A DNA stretch of 64,000 nucleotides, from assembly GCA_963931865.1 (NCBI GenBank), contig OZ007506.1, forward strand, positions 16,940,242 through 17,004,241, read 5' to 3'. Positions 34,568 through 45,406 of the stretch are shown one piece after another. Made by a program: the position numbers and the translations under genes. The DNA is from Axinella damicornis (lineage: Eukaryota; Porifera; Demospongiae; Axinellida; Axinellidae). The notes beneath the pieces are model-generated. The model saw only the letters and a program-made list of their open reading frames with translations, did no database searches and was not told the origin of the DNA. Every line of letters begins with the position of its first letter. Position 1 is the stretch's first letter.

Positions 34568-37500
34568 ATGGAGGACCCTCTGAGTGTGGACACCACGTCC
34601 AACTTCTCCAGCATAGCGGAGGCTCCTGGGCACCTGGAGAGGCAGTATGCCCCCCTCACAGAGGTGTTTCACACCCACAGTGCAGAGCTGCCCCAGAGAG
34701 GGTCGGCAGACAGCAACAGCGAAGGTGAGTGCACACAATGCTCAATTGTGTGTCAGCGTGGGCAACTGGTTAAAGTGCTAGACTGATTGAGAGATCATGT
34801 CCCACCAACTGCAGCCAGGAAGGGGTTTTTCTGGTTTCCCTTCCATGACTTCCATGCCCATAGTCTCGTTCCCAGACCCTCCCCAAAACACGGAAAGAGG
34901 GTCTGGTGTTCTGAGCAATATTTCTTGTCACATAAGGCGGGGCCGAGCTTGGATTTGAGGTCTTGAATCAGATGGCAGAACACGAATGACGTAGGCAATC
35001 AGGCAGATGGCCTTTGGTAATGTACAGTCTTGTGCGTAGCGAAGGTTTGCTTCGCAGTCTGTTTATGGCTGTCCTAATAGACTTCGTGGCCATCTCAAGC
35101 TTTTGTAAACCATACTGTGTAGTAGTCTATGCGCGCTGAGGTGCCAGAAACTCGATCTATATAGTAGTCAAGAGAACCACCAGGTTTAATCTATAGAGAT
35201 GCTAGAGTGATTGCACTATTTTGATGTCAGTGATGTCCTGGAAGTGTTTTGTTCTCTGTAGAGGGCGTTATGGATGACATTGTTAATCCTGTTGATTAGT
35301 CATGCAAACTACAGGTGTCTTTTAGTCGACTAGGGAAATTCCCTGGTCATTCACTCCCGTATTTCAAGCAGCTCTGTGTTAATTGTTAATCCAAGCATTG
35401 TCTTCGACATTGATGTACGTGTGATTCGTCTCTCTGTGTAGCCATGATCAGTGCTCTGAAGGCCCTCCAGGACAAGATCCACTCTCTGGAGCTTGAGAGA
35501 GTGGCAGCCGCAGACAGGTTCCGCCACCTCGCTCATGAGACCCAACAACAGGCGAGGGGGACCAAGAGGGCAATGTTGGTGGAGGGGGGAAGCCCCCTGC
35601 TGCCATCCTCTCATACCTCTCCCCTTCCTGGGTACCGCTCTTCACCCTCACCGGAACAGGAAGGTAAATGTCTTATCTGGAACTCACTTACGTGATGAAC
35701 AGTCAATGATTAGCATTGTTCCCAGACCTTTTACACCTCCTTGTCCTACAGTCTGTTAGCATATGACCGAAGTGACAAGGAACTTCTGGCCACTCTTTTT
35801 GATCGCCTATAGCCTCGTTCCCAGGCCGTGTAGGAGAAACCCTACACCAGCCTGGGAACGAGGATAGATCACCTACAGACTGTAAGCTATCAATAACTGG
35901 AGGTGTACAATGTACAAGGCCTGGGAACGAGGTGATAAGTTGAGTAGTGTGTGTGTATGTGATGCTAACCAAATTTCCTCACATACAGATCTGAAGGCAC
36001 GGCTGGAGGCGATTGATGCCAAGTTCACGCTCCAGGCTAGTGAGCTGGAGCACATGCGTGAGAGGCTGCAGCATGCGGAGTCGGGCCACCACAAGTCCCT
36101 CATGCGGGGCAGGCTTCTGGAGGAGCAGCAGAGAGAGCTAATGGAGGAGCAGAAGAAGAGAAGAATGGACTCCACACCATACACACAGGTTTGTCACTGT
36201 ACACATGTAGGTTGTGGAGCATGCCCTATGACACCCTCTTGATATCCGAAATACATCTTTAAGGTAATGTGACTAGCCTTGGTCCTCATAGATGTAACTG
36301 CATGAACTTCATGTCCTCTCTCCTCCCAGCCTGGGGTTGCTCCCACTCTCAGCAAAGACGCTGAGAAGAAGCTGAGGAGACTTGAGCAGGAGCATGCTAA
36401 AATGACCTCCGTACACTCCCTGACAGAGGTACAGATTCAACATCACAGAGAGTGACTGACATTATAGATCTGATGTACACTGTACGTGTTCAAATCTCCC
36501 TCCCTCCTTCCTCCCTCCCTCCCCCCTCCCTCCCTCCCCCTCCCTCCCACCTCCCCCTCCCTCCCTCCCTCTTCCCTCCCTCCCTCCCTCCCCCTCCCTC
36601 CATCCCTCCCTTCCTCCCCCCTCCCCTCCCTCTCTCCCTCCCCCTCCTTCCCTCCCTCCCTCCCTTCCCCTCCCTCCCTCCCCTTTCCTCCTCTCTCCCC
36701 TTCCCCTCCCTCTCTGCTCCCTCCCCCTCCCTCCCTGCCCACCTCCCTCTCTCCTCCTTCCCCTCCCTCCCTCCCTCCCCCTCCCTCTCCGCTCCCTTCC
36801 TCCCTCTCTCTCCCCTCCCTCCCTCCCTCCCTCCCTCCCTCCCTCCCTCCCTCCCTCCCTCCCTCCCTCCCTCCCTCCCTCACTCCATCGCTCCCTTCCT
36901 CCCCCCTCCCTTCCCCCCTCCCTCCCCCTCCCCCTCCCTCCCGCTCCCTCTCTCCGTCCCTCCCTCCTTTCTCCCCCTCCCTCTCTCCGTCCCTCCCTCC
37001 CTCCCTCCCTCCCTCCCTCCCTCCCTCCCTCCCTCCCAGAGCAAGGTGAAGGACCTGGAGGGTCTCCTCCTGGAGGAGCAGTGGCACAGGAAGAGGATTC
37101 AGGACAGGACAGCCAAGGTAAAGCTCACAGCTAGCGGACCACTGCTAACTCCAGATCGCATATGCCTCCCACTGGATTCATTGCTGATACTAGTGAATGC
37201 TTGGTGAAGCATCTTCACTGCTGATCGAAGTGGTGAAGCATTGGTCTGTCTAGCCTCATTCCCAGGCCTCACAGTGGGGAGCCTGGGAACGAAGCTAGGG
37301 TCTGTCTGTATGTATGTGTTTGGTATGTGTGTTTCTATGTGTGTGTGTGTGTGATTTAGCCTTGTTTCCAGGCCTCCGCCCACTCGCACAGCTGCGACTT
37401 AATCTGGGCCGAGGCCTCAGAACGAGGCTATGTGTGATTGACTTCCACATGATGCTCTGTGGGAATGATAAGGGTTTTGTAGTCAGTACGCCATGTTGCT

Positions 37501-39464
37501 GATGTAAGTAGTACACACCTCCTTGAAGACTTGATGGTCACTTTTGTTTTTGGCGATGGAGTCTTTGCATCCTGTGCCGTTCCCCGCCATCTCCAGTTGT
37601 AAATTCATGTGCGTAGGACCCATCAGCATGTGGTTAACAAGTGCATGCACTTGTGACTGTAGCTGATAAGCAACCATGTTCCAAATAGAGAAATAAGGGG
37701 TGTAATTAAAGCCATGCCCTAACAGTGTGTGAGTAGACCCCATGCTTGTTCTTTGCGACCATGCTTTGTGATAATGCATTTACAATGGGTGTGTATGTAG
37801 CTCCAGAGTGCAGCAGAGATGAACAGAATTCTGCTGGAGAGGGCGGCATCAGACCAAGCCAAGAAGATGCCAGTGAAGAAGAGAAAGAAGGTGAGAAGGT
37901 GCTTAGTATTTCAAAATTGGCTCTTGATATGGGAGCTGATTCGTGATCACATCAGTCCTTTTATTTGCACAGAAAAGGCATTCAACTCATGTAATCCACA
38001 CTTCGTGTAAGCTGATTTTATGCATTAATACATGACATTGTTTGTTTACATACCCGCAGACTCCTCGTAGGGTTCACAGCTGTATGTGTGGAGCTCAGTA
38101 TGGTACTGCCATGGTGTGCAAGTGCAAGCCGGTGCCGGGTGTACACTACCGCATGAGTATGAAGGATGTGCCGTTTGTAGTTGGAACAGTGAGTGAAGCA
38201 ATAGTTGTAAGTAGTTTCATGTGACGCTGTTTCATGAAGTGCACATGATCCCTGGCAGCCATTATGCAGACACCTCAAGTGGAAGGGGGATTGGACAAGG
38301 GCTGTGACCTCATGGTATAAGTAATATCCCATGGGTGTAGTGCACAATTACTAGCCAGGCTCCCCACTGTGCAGCAATGAAACTACATAACCTGCACAAC
38401 CTGCATAACCTGCATACTGTGCATAGCCTCTACTCTCTTGTGCGCACATGATGCAGAGTGCCACTCCCTCTCACTCCGTTGGTGCTAACTACCAGAATGT
38501 GCTGGCGCTGATGAAGACCCACAGCCCCCTCCTCTGTGGGGCTGCAGCTGCCACAAGAGGCAGGAGAGCGACGGTGAGGAAACCTCCCTCCTCGGTGTCA
38601 CATGCAGAGCTGAGGTCCCTGCTGGCAGGACTGGAGGAGGAATTCGGGAGGCTCACATTGTAAGGTTCAGCCTTGGAAGAGCTTAGTCTCGGTCCCAGAC
38701 CCAAACCAACGACCCCAGTGTGGATCACTTCCAGTATCACGCATGGGGAGGTACTGGATGCGGTGGAGTTGGTTTGGGTCTTGTCCAAGTATCCCAGGAT
38801 TCCCAAGCATCATCTCCCATCCCGGGATGGTCTGATGAGTACATGTACTCATCAGCTGCAATTGCGCTCATTATAGCCTTGTTCCCATGCACTCAGTACT
38901 CAGTACGAGCGCCTGGGAATGAGGCTAGTCTCTCATATCGTACTTGCATGTGAAAGTTTCAACCAGAGGGCTGAGGAGCAGGCAGTGTATTGAACTGTGC
39001 TGTTATTTGTGACTTTGAGAGGTCTATGTCTCTATCTTGGAGGGTAGGTTTTACTGTATTCATGGCTTTCCATCTGTTACTCCAGTGAGCATCAGGAGCT
39101 TGCCAAGCAGATACAAGAACAGACCGATCCTGCACACCCTCAAGCAACATTTGGACTTGAGCGGCAGCTGGAACTCCTTGTGGAACACTTGGAAACAAAG
39201 GCGGAACAGATCAAGATTGTCCGGAAGCAGCTGCTGAGTCGTAGGCAAAGATCTCGCACAAAGTCCCACATGCACCAGGCAACTGCTTCCCTACCCGTCC
39301 CCAGAGATGGAGAGGTGGAGGTCACAACTACTGTCAAAGCCACGGGCAGTCCTCATGGCCAGGCATACAGTATGGCAGACTGCAAGACTCCTAGTTTGGA
39401 GTTTCTGAAGAAGATGAAATCACTTCAAAACACATTACAGAGAGATGACCTTAGTTGGGACTGA
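34568..39464 (+). CDS. CEP57: Centrosomal protein of 57 kDa (CEP57/Translokin), copy A, intact, 9 exons
   Basis: A centrosome scaffold; vertebrate CEP57 binds microtubules and works with CEP63/CEP152 (family knowledge). Exons: 34568-34724, 35442-35663, 35989-36188, 36330-36428, 37040-37117, 37801-37890, 38060-38188, 38457-38659, 39086-39464. Every junction is GT-AG and phase-consistent, giving 518 residues against about 500 in human. Landmarks shared with vertebrate CEP57: ALKALQDKI.SLELER at the start of the coiled coil (about residue 56), LEQEHAKMTSVHSLTE, MSMKDVPFVVG (about 312-322), EEEFGRLTFEHQELAKQIQE, and the C-terminal SLQNTLQRDDLSWD. A Cys-rich insertion (CMCGAQYGTAMVCKC) in exon 7 looks lineage-specific. 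The start is the first ATG of the exon opening at 34558; an upstream exon could extend it. Exon 5's acceptor lies at the end of a (CCCT)n tract. Confidence 0.93.
34751..34860 (+). repeat. tRNA-like SINE remnant in CEP57 copy A intron 1
   Basis: Contains a box-A-like GGGCAACTGGTTAAAGTGCTAGACT and, 20-30 bases on, a weak box-B-like part, followed by a shared tail ending before a TAGTCTCG element. The same unit is found at 41563-41683 (B) and 48529-48653 (C), where box A reads TGGCCAACTGGTTAAAGCAC. Confidence 0.45.
35810..35866. mobile_element. TAGCCTCG-family hairpin MITE, 57 bp (copy A intron 2)
   Basis: TAGCCTCGTTCCCAGGC pairs with GCCTGGGAACGAGGATA. It is flanked by GATCGCCTA and GATCACCTA (8 of 9 identical). 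The orthologous insertion in copy C is at 50245-50300, so it predates that duplication. Confidence 0.8.
36491..37038 (+). repeat. (CCCT)n polypyrimidine tract, ~550 bp, ending in the CEP57A exon 5 acceptor
   Basis: Nearly pure C/T sequence of CCCT/CCCCT units whose last unit is CCCTCCCAG, directly followed by exon 5 (37040). It fills most of intron 4. Long apparent Pro/Ser open frames across it are artefacts. Confidence 0.92.
37251..37297. mobile_element. TAGCCTCA-family hairpin MITE, 47 bp
   Basis: TAGCCTCATTCCCAGGC pairs with GCCTGGGAACGAAGCTA, flanked by TGGTCTGTC and GGGTCTGTC (8 of 9 identical). A related copy is at about 44144-44190 in copy B. Confidence 0.78.
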
Positions 39465-39640
39465 TGGGTTGAGCCCAATTATACTGCTACCACACACAGC
39501 AGTAGTATTAGCATGTAGACCGTTTCTTTATTCAGCATCACAGGTGCATTGTCATATTATTGTTTCTGAGGTAAGAAGAACTTCAAGTGGTGTGTGAAAA
39601 CCCATTGTACCCCATTTTCTGTTCTTCAGTTTGCGTTGAC

Positions 39641-39646
39641 AATAAA
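39641..39646 (+). terminator. Polyadenylation signal AATAAA, CEP57 copy A
   Basis: AATAAA about 177 bp after the stop codon (GACAATAAAGCC). The equivalent in copy B is at 46597-46602. Confidence 0.55.
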
Positions 39647-40337
39647 GCCATGCCGCTCTTCCACATCCGTTGTCAATGCAAACCAAAGAACACAAAACAG
39701 GCCGGGTAGGCGAAATCGCCATGATGCATGAATTACGTAATCTATGCCGTAGAATGTAGTATACAGTACTGACTACGGGTTGGGTTGAGTATGTGTGCAT
39801 GCATGGCCATGGGCATTAATTTAATTTTCTACAAAGGGAAACAGGGAAGAATAAAGCAGCAGCCATCCCTCCTTCCATGAGGAAAAAAAAGGAAACAAGA
39901 AAAAGAAAGGAAAAAATTAACAGCCTAGCAACGCACCCATCCCTCCGTGACAGGTCTGACACCAAACTTGTAGCCGGAATGCACACTGCTCCACTGTTAT
40001 AGTGCATGGAGAGGCACACCAAATAAGGCTATACATACTTGTGGCATTCTAATAAAAAGAGAACCCTCCTGGAACAGAAACAAAACAAAAAAAAAGGAAT
40101 ACAAAAAAGTTATAGCTAGCTATAGAAAAAGAAAGAAAAAAATACAACCTAGCAACAACCCATCCCTCCATGACAGGTCAGACACCGAAGTGTAAGCCTC
40201 AGGAGCGCTGGATAGGCGCCGGTGACTGGAATCACAGGAGGCTAACCTGCTTTCAACCAGAACACCTTTCTTTAGCTTCGGTGGTCAAATGGGAACCGGC
40301 GTACTCAAGCTGCTAGGCGGGGAAGTCAGGAACCGGT

Positions 40338-40440
40338 GTGTACGGAGTGGCCCAGACTCGTACTCGGTTATTGGGGAGACGAACACTCAACCCCCAGGCT
40401 GTAAAGCAAGTGCTTAGCGAGTGTGCCATCCCGACTTCCC
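40338..40440 (-). repeat. Possible tRNA-derived SINE head (minus strand), repeated at 47307-47409
   Basis: Read on the minus strand, GGATGGCACACTCGCTAAGC resembles an internal box A and GGGGGTTGAGTGTTCGTC resembles a degenerate box B at tRNA-like spacing. There is no complete cloverleaf, so this is not called a tRNA gene. Confidence 0.35.
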
Positions 40441-40494
40441 GCCAAAACTTAGTACAAATTCAATATTTATACCCCAAACCGGATGTAGCCAGTT

Positions 40495-40695
40495 GCGCAT
40501 GCGCACCGGCTGACCTTTGAACCTCTGAGAAAGAAAATGGCGGCTTGCTGCATAGTAGCTGAGCTAGAATTGAACTGTGGTTGTGTGGGTCGACTAAGCC
40601 GGGCAGACGAAAAGAAGCGTTGAGGGGCTGAGACCCAATTGGCCAAGACCTTGTTCATAATTTTCTCTTGTGACGAAGAAGACTGTAGGTAGAGT
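40495..40695 (+). promoter_or_regulatory. Promoter-like segment upstream of CEP57 copy B, with a 28-residue open frame
   Basis: GCGCATGCGC (NRF1-type motif) precedes AAAATGGCGGC and a 28-codon frame (40537-40623), then a GAGTAAGT donor-like site near 40695. This is the usual look of a housekeeping promoter with a short first exon. The acceptor could be the one at 41370, about 0.7 kb on. An identical segment lies before copy C (47464-47664). Copy A is preceded by different sequence. Confidence 0.4.
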
Positions 40696-41683
40696 AAGTG
40701 ATCAATTATCGGCCGCCATGTATAATCAGACACTCCCACATGGAGACGAAACAATAGAACTCGGGAAATACCACAGAAATGTAGCATGGGCACAGGCTAG
40801 CTGGCACTTCAAAAATGGCACCCAACCATTTCCTGTTCACACTAAGGGCAATGCAAGTGACTGTCTGATAATATCAAAGATCAGACAAGGAGCATGTATT
40901 TCCAGACACCATTTCCTGTTCCTTCCTTGAAGCAGCTTTCAGTGAAATTCCTGCACCACTGGAAAGGCCTAAGTTCCTTCTGTTCCAGGCCTGATTTTTG
41001 TCACCATAACTGTTTTGGTCACTGAGGGACGTGGACAAATTTTGACCATGATCTTTCCCCCTCTAACAAAATAGTGGATTTTGCCTTTTATTAGCTTTAA
41101 CGTCACCCAATATACAGAAGGCCTATGATATGGGGATCATAGGGATCTACAGGTCCTCAGCAACACACTGGTACCTTTTTAATTTCCATTCTGTGTTCCA
41201 TTCAGAGTTTAAATTTCCGGGTTTCCCAGTCGTGTTCCATACCTTCCCACACACTGATGTTCTCATATTGCTAGTAGGAAGGCCTGTGACAAGGCTATTA
41301 GAGTGAGTCAGCTGACTCAGCTCTATCTACCGTGCGTAGGGTCTGACACTCTGCATCCCTGCTCCACAGTTATCAATGTATGGAGGACCCTCTGAGTGTG
41401 GACACCACGTCGAACTTCTCCAGCATAGTGGAGGCTCCTGGGCACCTGGAGAGGCAGTATTCCCCCCTCACAGAGGTGTTTACACCCAACAATGCAGAGC
41501 TGCCCCAGAGAGGGTCGGCAAACAGCAACAGCGAAGGTGAGTTCACACAATGCTCAATTGTGTGTCAGTGTGCCTAGTGGTTAAAGCACTAGACTGTAGT
41601 TTGAGGTTCATGTCCCACCAACTGCAGCCAGGAAGGAGTTTTTCTGGTTTCCCTTCCATAACCGTTAGTTTGCTTACTGCCAA

Positions 41684-42098
41684 TAGTCTCGTTCCCAGAC
41701 CTTCCCGAAACGCGGAAGGAGGGTCTGGTGTTCTGAGCAATATTTCTTGTCACATAGGGCGGGGCCGAGCTCGGATTTGAGATCTCGAATCAGATGGCAG
41801 AACACGAATGACATAGGCAATCAGGCCGATGGCCTTTGGTAATGTACAGTCTTGTACTTACTGAAGGCTTTCCTCGCAGCCTGTTTTTGGCTGTCCTAAT
41901 AGACTTCGTGGCCATCTCAAGCTGTTGTAAACCGTACTGTGTAGTAGTCTATGCGCGCTGAGGCACCAGAAACTCCAGTTCCTGATTTGCAGTGCAGTTA
42001 TGACATTCTTTACGTCATATGGCCCCACCCCATGTGACAAGAAATGTCGCCAAGAATACCAGACCCTCTTTCCGCGTTTCGGGGAGGGTCTGGGAATG
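41684..42098. mobile_element. TAGTCTCG-family element, ~410 bp, copy B intron 1
   Basis: The left end is TAGTCTCGTTCCCAGACC; the inverted partner GGGAGGGTCTGGGAATGAG is at the right, where another insertion begins. The equivalent complete element in copy C is at 48654-49065. Copy A retains the left end (34861) but has lost the right. Confidence 0.8.
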
Positions 42099-43114
42099 AG
42101 AATGAAAATTTTATACACGAAATTATTTTTACACGAGTGATTAGTTATTACAGTCAGAATCTTTTCGCGATGCTAGCTAGTTACTTCGCGAGATGGCCCT
42201 CGTTAGACAGCTACCTGCAACCGAGGGACGGTATCCTTGGGAATAGCGAGCAAACACGCGACACCTTTCTCGCGGCGGTAAGTGTCCCGGTGATAATTGT
42301 TTCGTTCTTTACGGCCATAGCGTACGCGGGTACCTGTCTGTGGCGTTCCTAGGTTTTCATTCACGAGTTCTTGGCCAACAGCTGCTTCCTAAGGTTCCGG
42401 ATAAACGCGGTAGCCTCGCAGCAAGCCCTCAAATTTGGTAGAAGACAAGAAAGCGCTCGTTTCTCAAACGAGGCTAACCTATTTTTTAGGCTAACCTAAG
42501 TTCATTCTCTGGAGGTATTTATAGCGTATGGATGCATTATTATAGTGCCTTAACCAGTGTGAAGGCAGAATACGACCTCAGCTGATCATGAACTACTTTG
42601 AGCATGTGCGCAGCGACTCACAGAAACACCCTCACAGTGAAGTCTCAGGCTGCCCTTGGCTCTTCACTGTGACAAGCTTGCAAGCTGCAATGACTCTGCA
42701 CGTCTCATCCTGAGTTGTAAGTCCAGACACAGCTATGTACGTACATGTAGTGTTCACCCACTCCACCCTTTTCCACTTGCGCATAGTTTTGTTCAAGACC
42801 AGACTAGTTCATAAACTATCAGTTAAAGAGGTAAACACTCCTTGAGTGGGCCATTTCTCTCCTATGTTGCTTTAATGGACCTTCTTGCCTTGTATGGCCT
42901 CCATTTCTGGCAATGAAGCTAGTATCCCTGTCTGGATGTCGGCCGAGAGCCATGAGTCCACTGAGGGTGACTGAAAGCTTCGTACTTCTTTTGTCCGCGT
43001 GTCAGAGAAGTTGCCGTAAAAAATTTTTCGTCGGTAACCCAATCCACAAAAATATTATGACACGAAATAATAAAACACGAAAAATTTACTACACGAAAAT
43101 TTCCAGATATACGG
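42099..43114 (+). mobile_element. ~1.0-kb insertion present in CEP57 copy B but not in copy C
   Basis: Sequence between GGGTCTGGGAATGA and TATTCTGCCCAAC is absent from copy C, which joins these directly. The right end has TACACGAAAATTTCC and the left GAAAATTTTATACACGAAAT, a possible inverted end pair. It contains a nested TAGCCTCG hairpin (about 42411-42476) and an open frame at 42170-42352 (60 residues, one hydrophobic segment). Confidence 0.65.
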
Positions 43115-43916
43115 TATTCTGCCCAACTTGGGAATAATTCCGATTGGTTGTTGACTGCATTTCTTGCATGTCAACTAGTCAAAACAACCACCACGTTTAA
43201 TCTACATGTATAGAGAATGCTAGAGTGATTGCACAAAAGTATTTTCTGATGTCAGTGATGTGTTTTATTCTCTGTAGAGGGTGTTATGAATGACATTGTT
43301 AATCCTGTTGATTAGTCATGCAAACTACAGGTGTCTTTTAGTCGGCTAGGGAAATTCCCTGGTCATTCGCACCCCTATTTCAAGCAGCTATGTGTTAATC
43401 CAAGCATTCTGTTCGACATTGATGTGTGTATGTTACTTCTCTCTATGCAGCCATGATCAGTGCCCTGAAAGCCCTCCAGGACAAGATCCAGTCTCTGGAG
43501 CTCGAGAGGGTGGCAGCTGCGTGCGGACAGGTTCCGCCACCTCGCTCATGAAACCCAAGAACAGGCAAGGGGGACCAAGGCAAGGAAGAGAAGAATGGAC
43601 TCCACACCACACACACAGGTTTGTTACTGTACACATGTAGGTTGTGGAGCATGCCCTATGACACCCGCTTGATATCCACAATATCATTAATGTGACTATA
43701 GCCCTGTTCCCCATAGATGTAACTTCATGAACTTGATATCCTCTCTCCTCCCAGTCTGGGGTTGCTCCCACTCTCAGCAGAGAGACTGACTGAGGAGACT
43801 TGAGCAGGAGCATGCTAAAATGACCTCTGTACACTCCCTGACCGAGATACAGATTCTACATCACAGAGTGTGACTGACATTATAAAGATCTGATGTGCAC
43901 TGTACGTGTTCAAATC

Positions 43917-44110
43917 TCCCTCCCTCCTTCCCCCCTCCCTCCCTCCCTCCCTCCCTCTCTCCCTCCCTTGTTCCCTCCCTCTCTCCCTCCCTCCCTCCCT
44001 CCCTCCCTCCCTCCCTCCCTCCCTCCCTCCCTCCCTCCCTCCTTCCCTTGTTCCCTCCCTCTCTCCCTCCCTCCCTCCCTCCCTCCCTCCCTCCCTCCCC
44101 TCCCTCCCTA
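43917..44110 (+). repeat. (CCCT)n tract, CEP57 copy B
   Basis: Homologous in position to the copy A tract, but no exon 5 follows it. Confidence 0.9.
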
Positions 44111-45406
44111 CTGATCTATGTGGTGAAGCATATAGGTCTGTCTAGTCTCGTTCCCAGGCCTCACAGTGGGGAGCCTGGGAATGAAGCTAGGATCTGTCTA
44201 TGTGTACATGTATGTGTGCATGGTATGTGCACGTACATGTATGTGTGCGCGTGTGTGTGATTGACTTCCATATGGTGCTCTGTGAGATGATAAGGGAGCT
44301 GTAGTCAGTATGCTATTCATGTTGCTGATGTGATTAGTACACATCTCCTCGAAAACCTGATGGTCACTTTTGTTGTGGGTGATGGAGTGTTTTGCAATCT
44401 ATGCCGATCCTCACCATCTCCAGCTCTCGTCCATTTGTAAATTCATATGCATAGGACTATCTAGCCTTGTTCCCAGGCCCCGCCCAGCTTTTCGTTGCTA
44501 AAAGTACGGAATTTTTGTTCGCGCGTGGGAGAGCCTGCAGCTGGGAACGAGACTAGGACCTATCAGCATGTGGTAAAAAGTGCATGAACTTGTGACTGTT
44601 GGTGGTAAGCAACCATGTGCCGAACAGAGGAATAGGGGATGTCATTAACCGTGTGTGAGTAGACTCCAATGCTTGTTCTTTATGAACCATGTGATAATGC
44701 ATTTACAGAATTCTGCTGGAGAGGGCGGCATCGGGCCAAGCCAAGAAGATGCCAGTGAAGAAGAGAAAGAAGGTGAGAAGGTGCTCAGTATTTCAAAATT
44801 GGCTCTTGATGTGGGAGCTGATTCATTTGTCAGCCCTTTTATTTGCACAGAATAGACATTCAACTCATGTAATCCACACTTCATGTAAGCTGATTTCGTG
44901 CATTAAAGGATCTGTTTGTTTACATACCTGCAGACCCCTCGTAGGGTTCACAGCTGTATGTGTGGAGCTCAGTATGGTACTGCCATGGTGTGCAAGTGCA
45001 AGCCGGTGCTGGGTGTACACTACCGCATGAGTATGAAGGATGTGCCGTTTGTAGTTGGAACAGTGAGTGAAGCGTAATCCACATCTGTGGTAGCCACATC
45101 TAGTGCCCAGACCCTGGAACAAGACTAGTAGAGTATGAGGCCTTGTGTACGTACGTACGTACACACACACATATCTGCATTCCTTGACTTGTTGTAGAAC
45201 GTAGGTCATCACAGTTCTTCCACCCAAAAGGGCGTAGTCACGGGGTTAATTACGTAGGTGTTAGGCAGTGGCAGGTTCCATTGCTGAAAACATTCCAGAA
45301 ACGGCACACAACCACTGCTGCATAACCTGCATAACGTACATGTACTTAACCTGTGTATTACTAACCAGTGATAACCTGCATAACCTCTGCTCTCCTGTGC
45401 ACACAT

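Larger units (their letters stand above)
38450..42098 (+). repeat. Near-identical 3.6-kb block, first instance
   Basis: From the start of CEP57 exon 8 through exon 9, the 3' flank and exon 1 of the next copy, this block matches 45407-49065 with only scattered differences (offset 6,957-6,969 bp). Upstream of about 38.45 kb and beyond 42.1 kb the copies are clearly more diverged. Confidence 0.85.

Noticed and set aside
36443..37207. Long Pro/Ser/Leu and Gly/Glu/Arg frames over the CCCT tract
   Set aside because: Repeat artefact within CEP57 intron 4.
40338..40440. Functional tRNA gene on the minus strand
   Set aside because: Box-like motifs only, no full cloverleaf or clear anticodon stem; kept as a possible SINE head.
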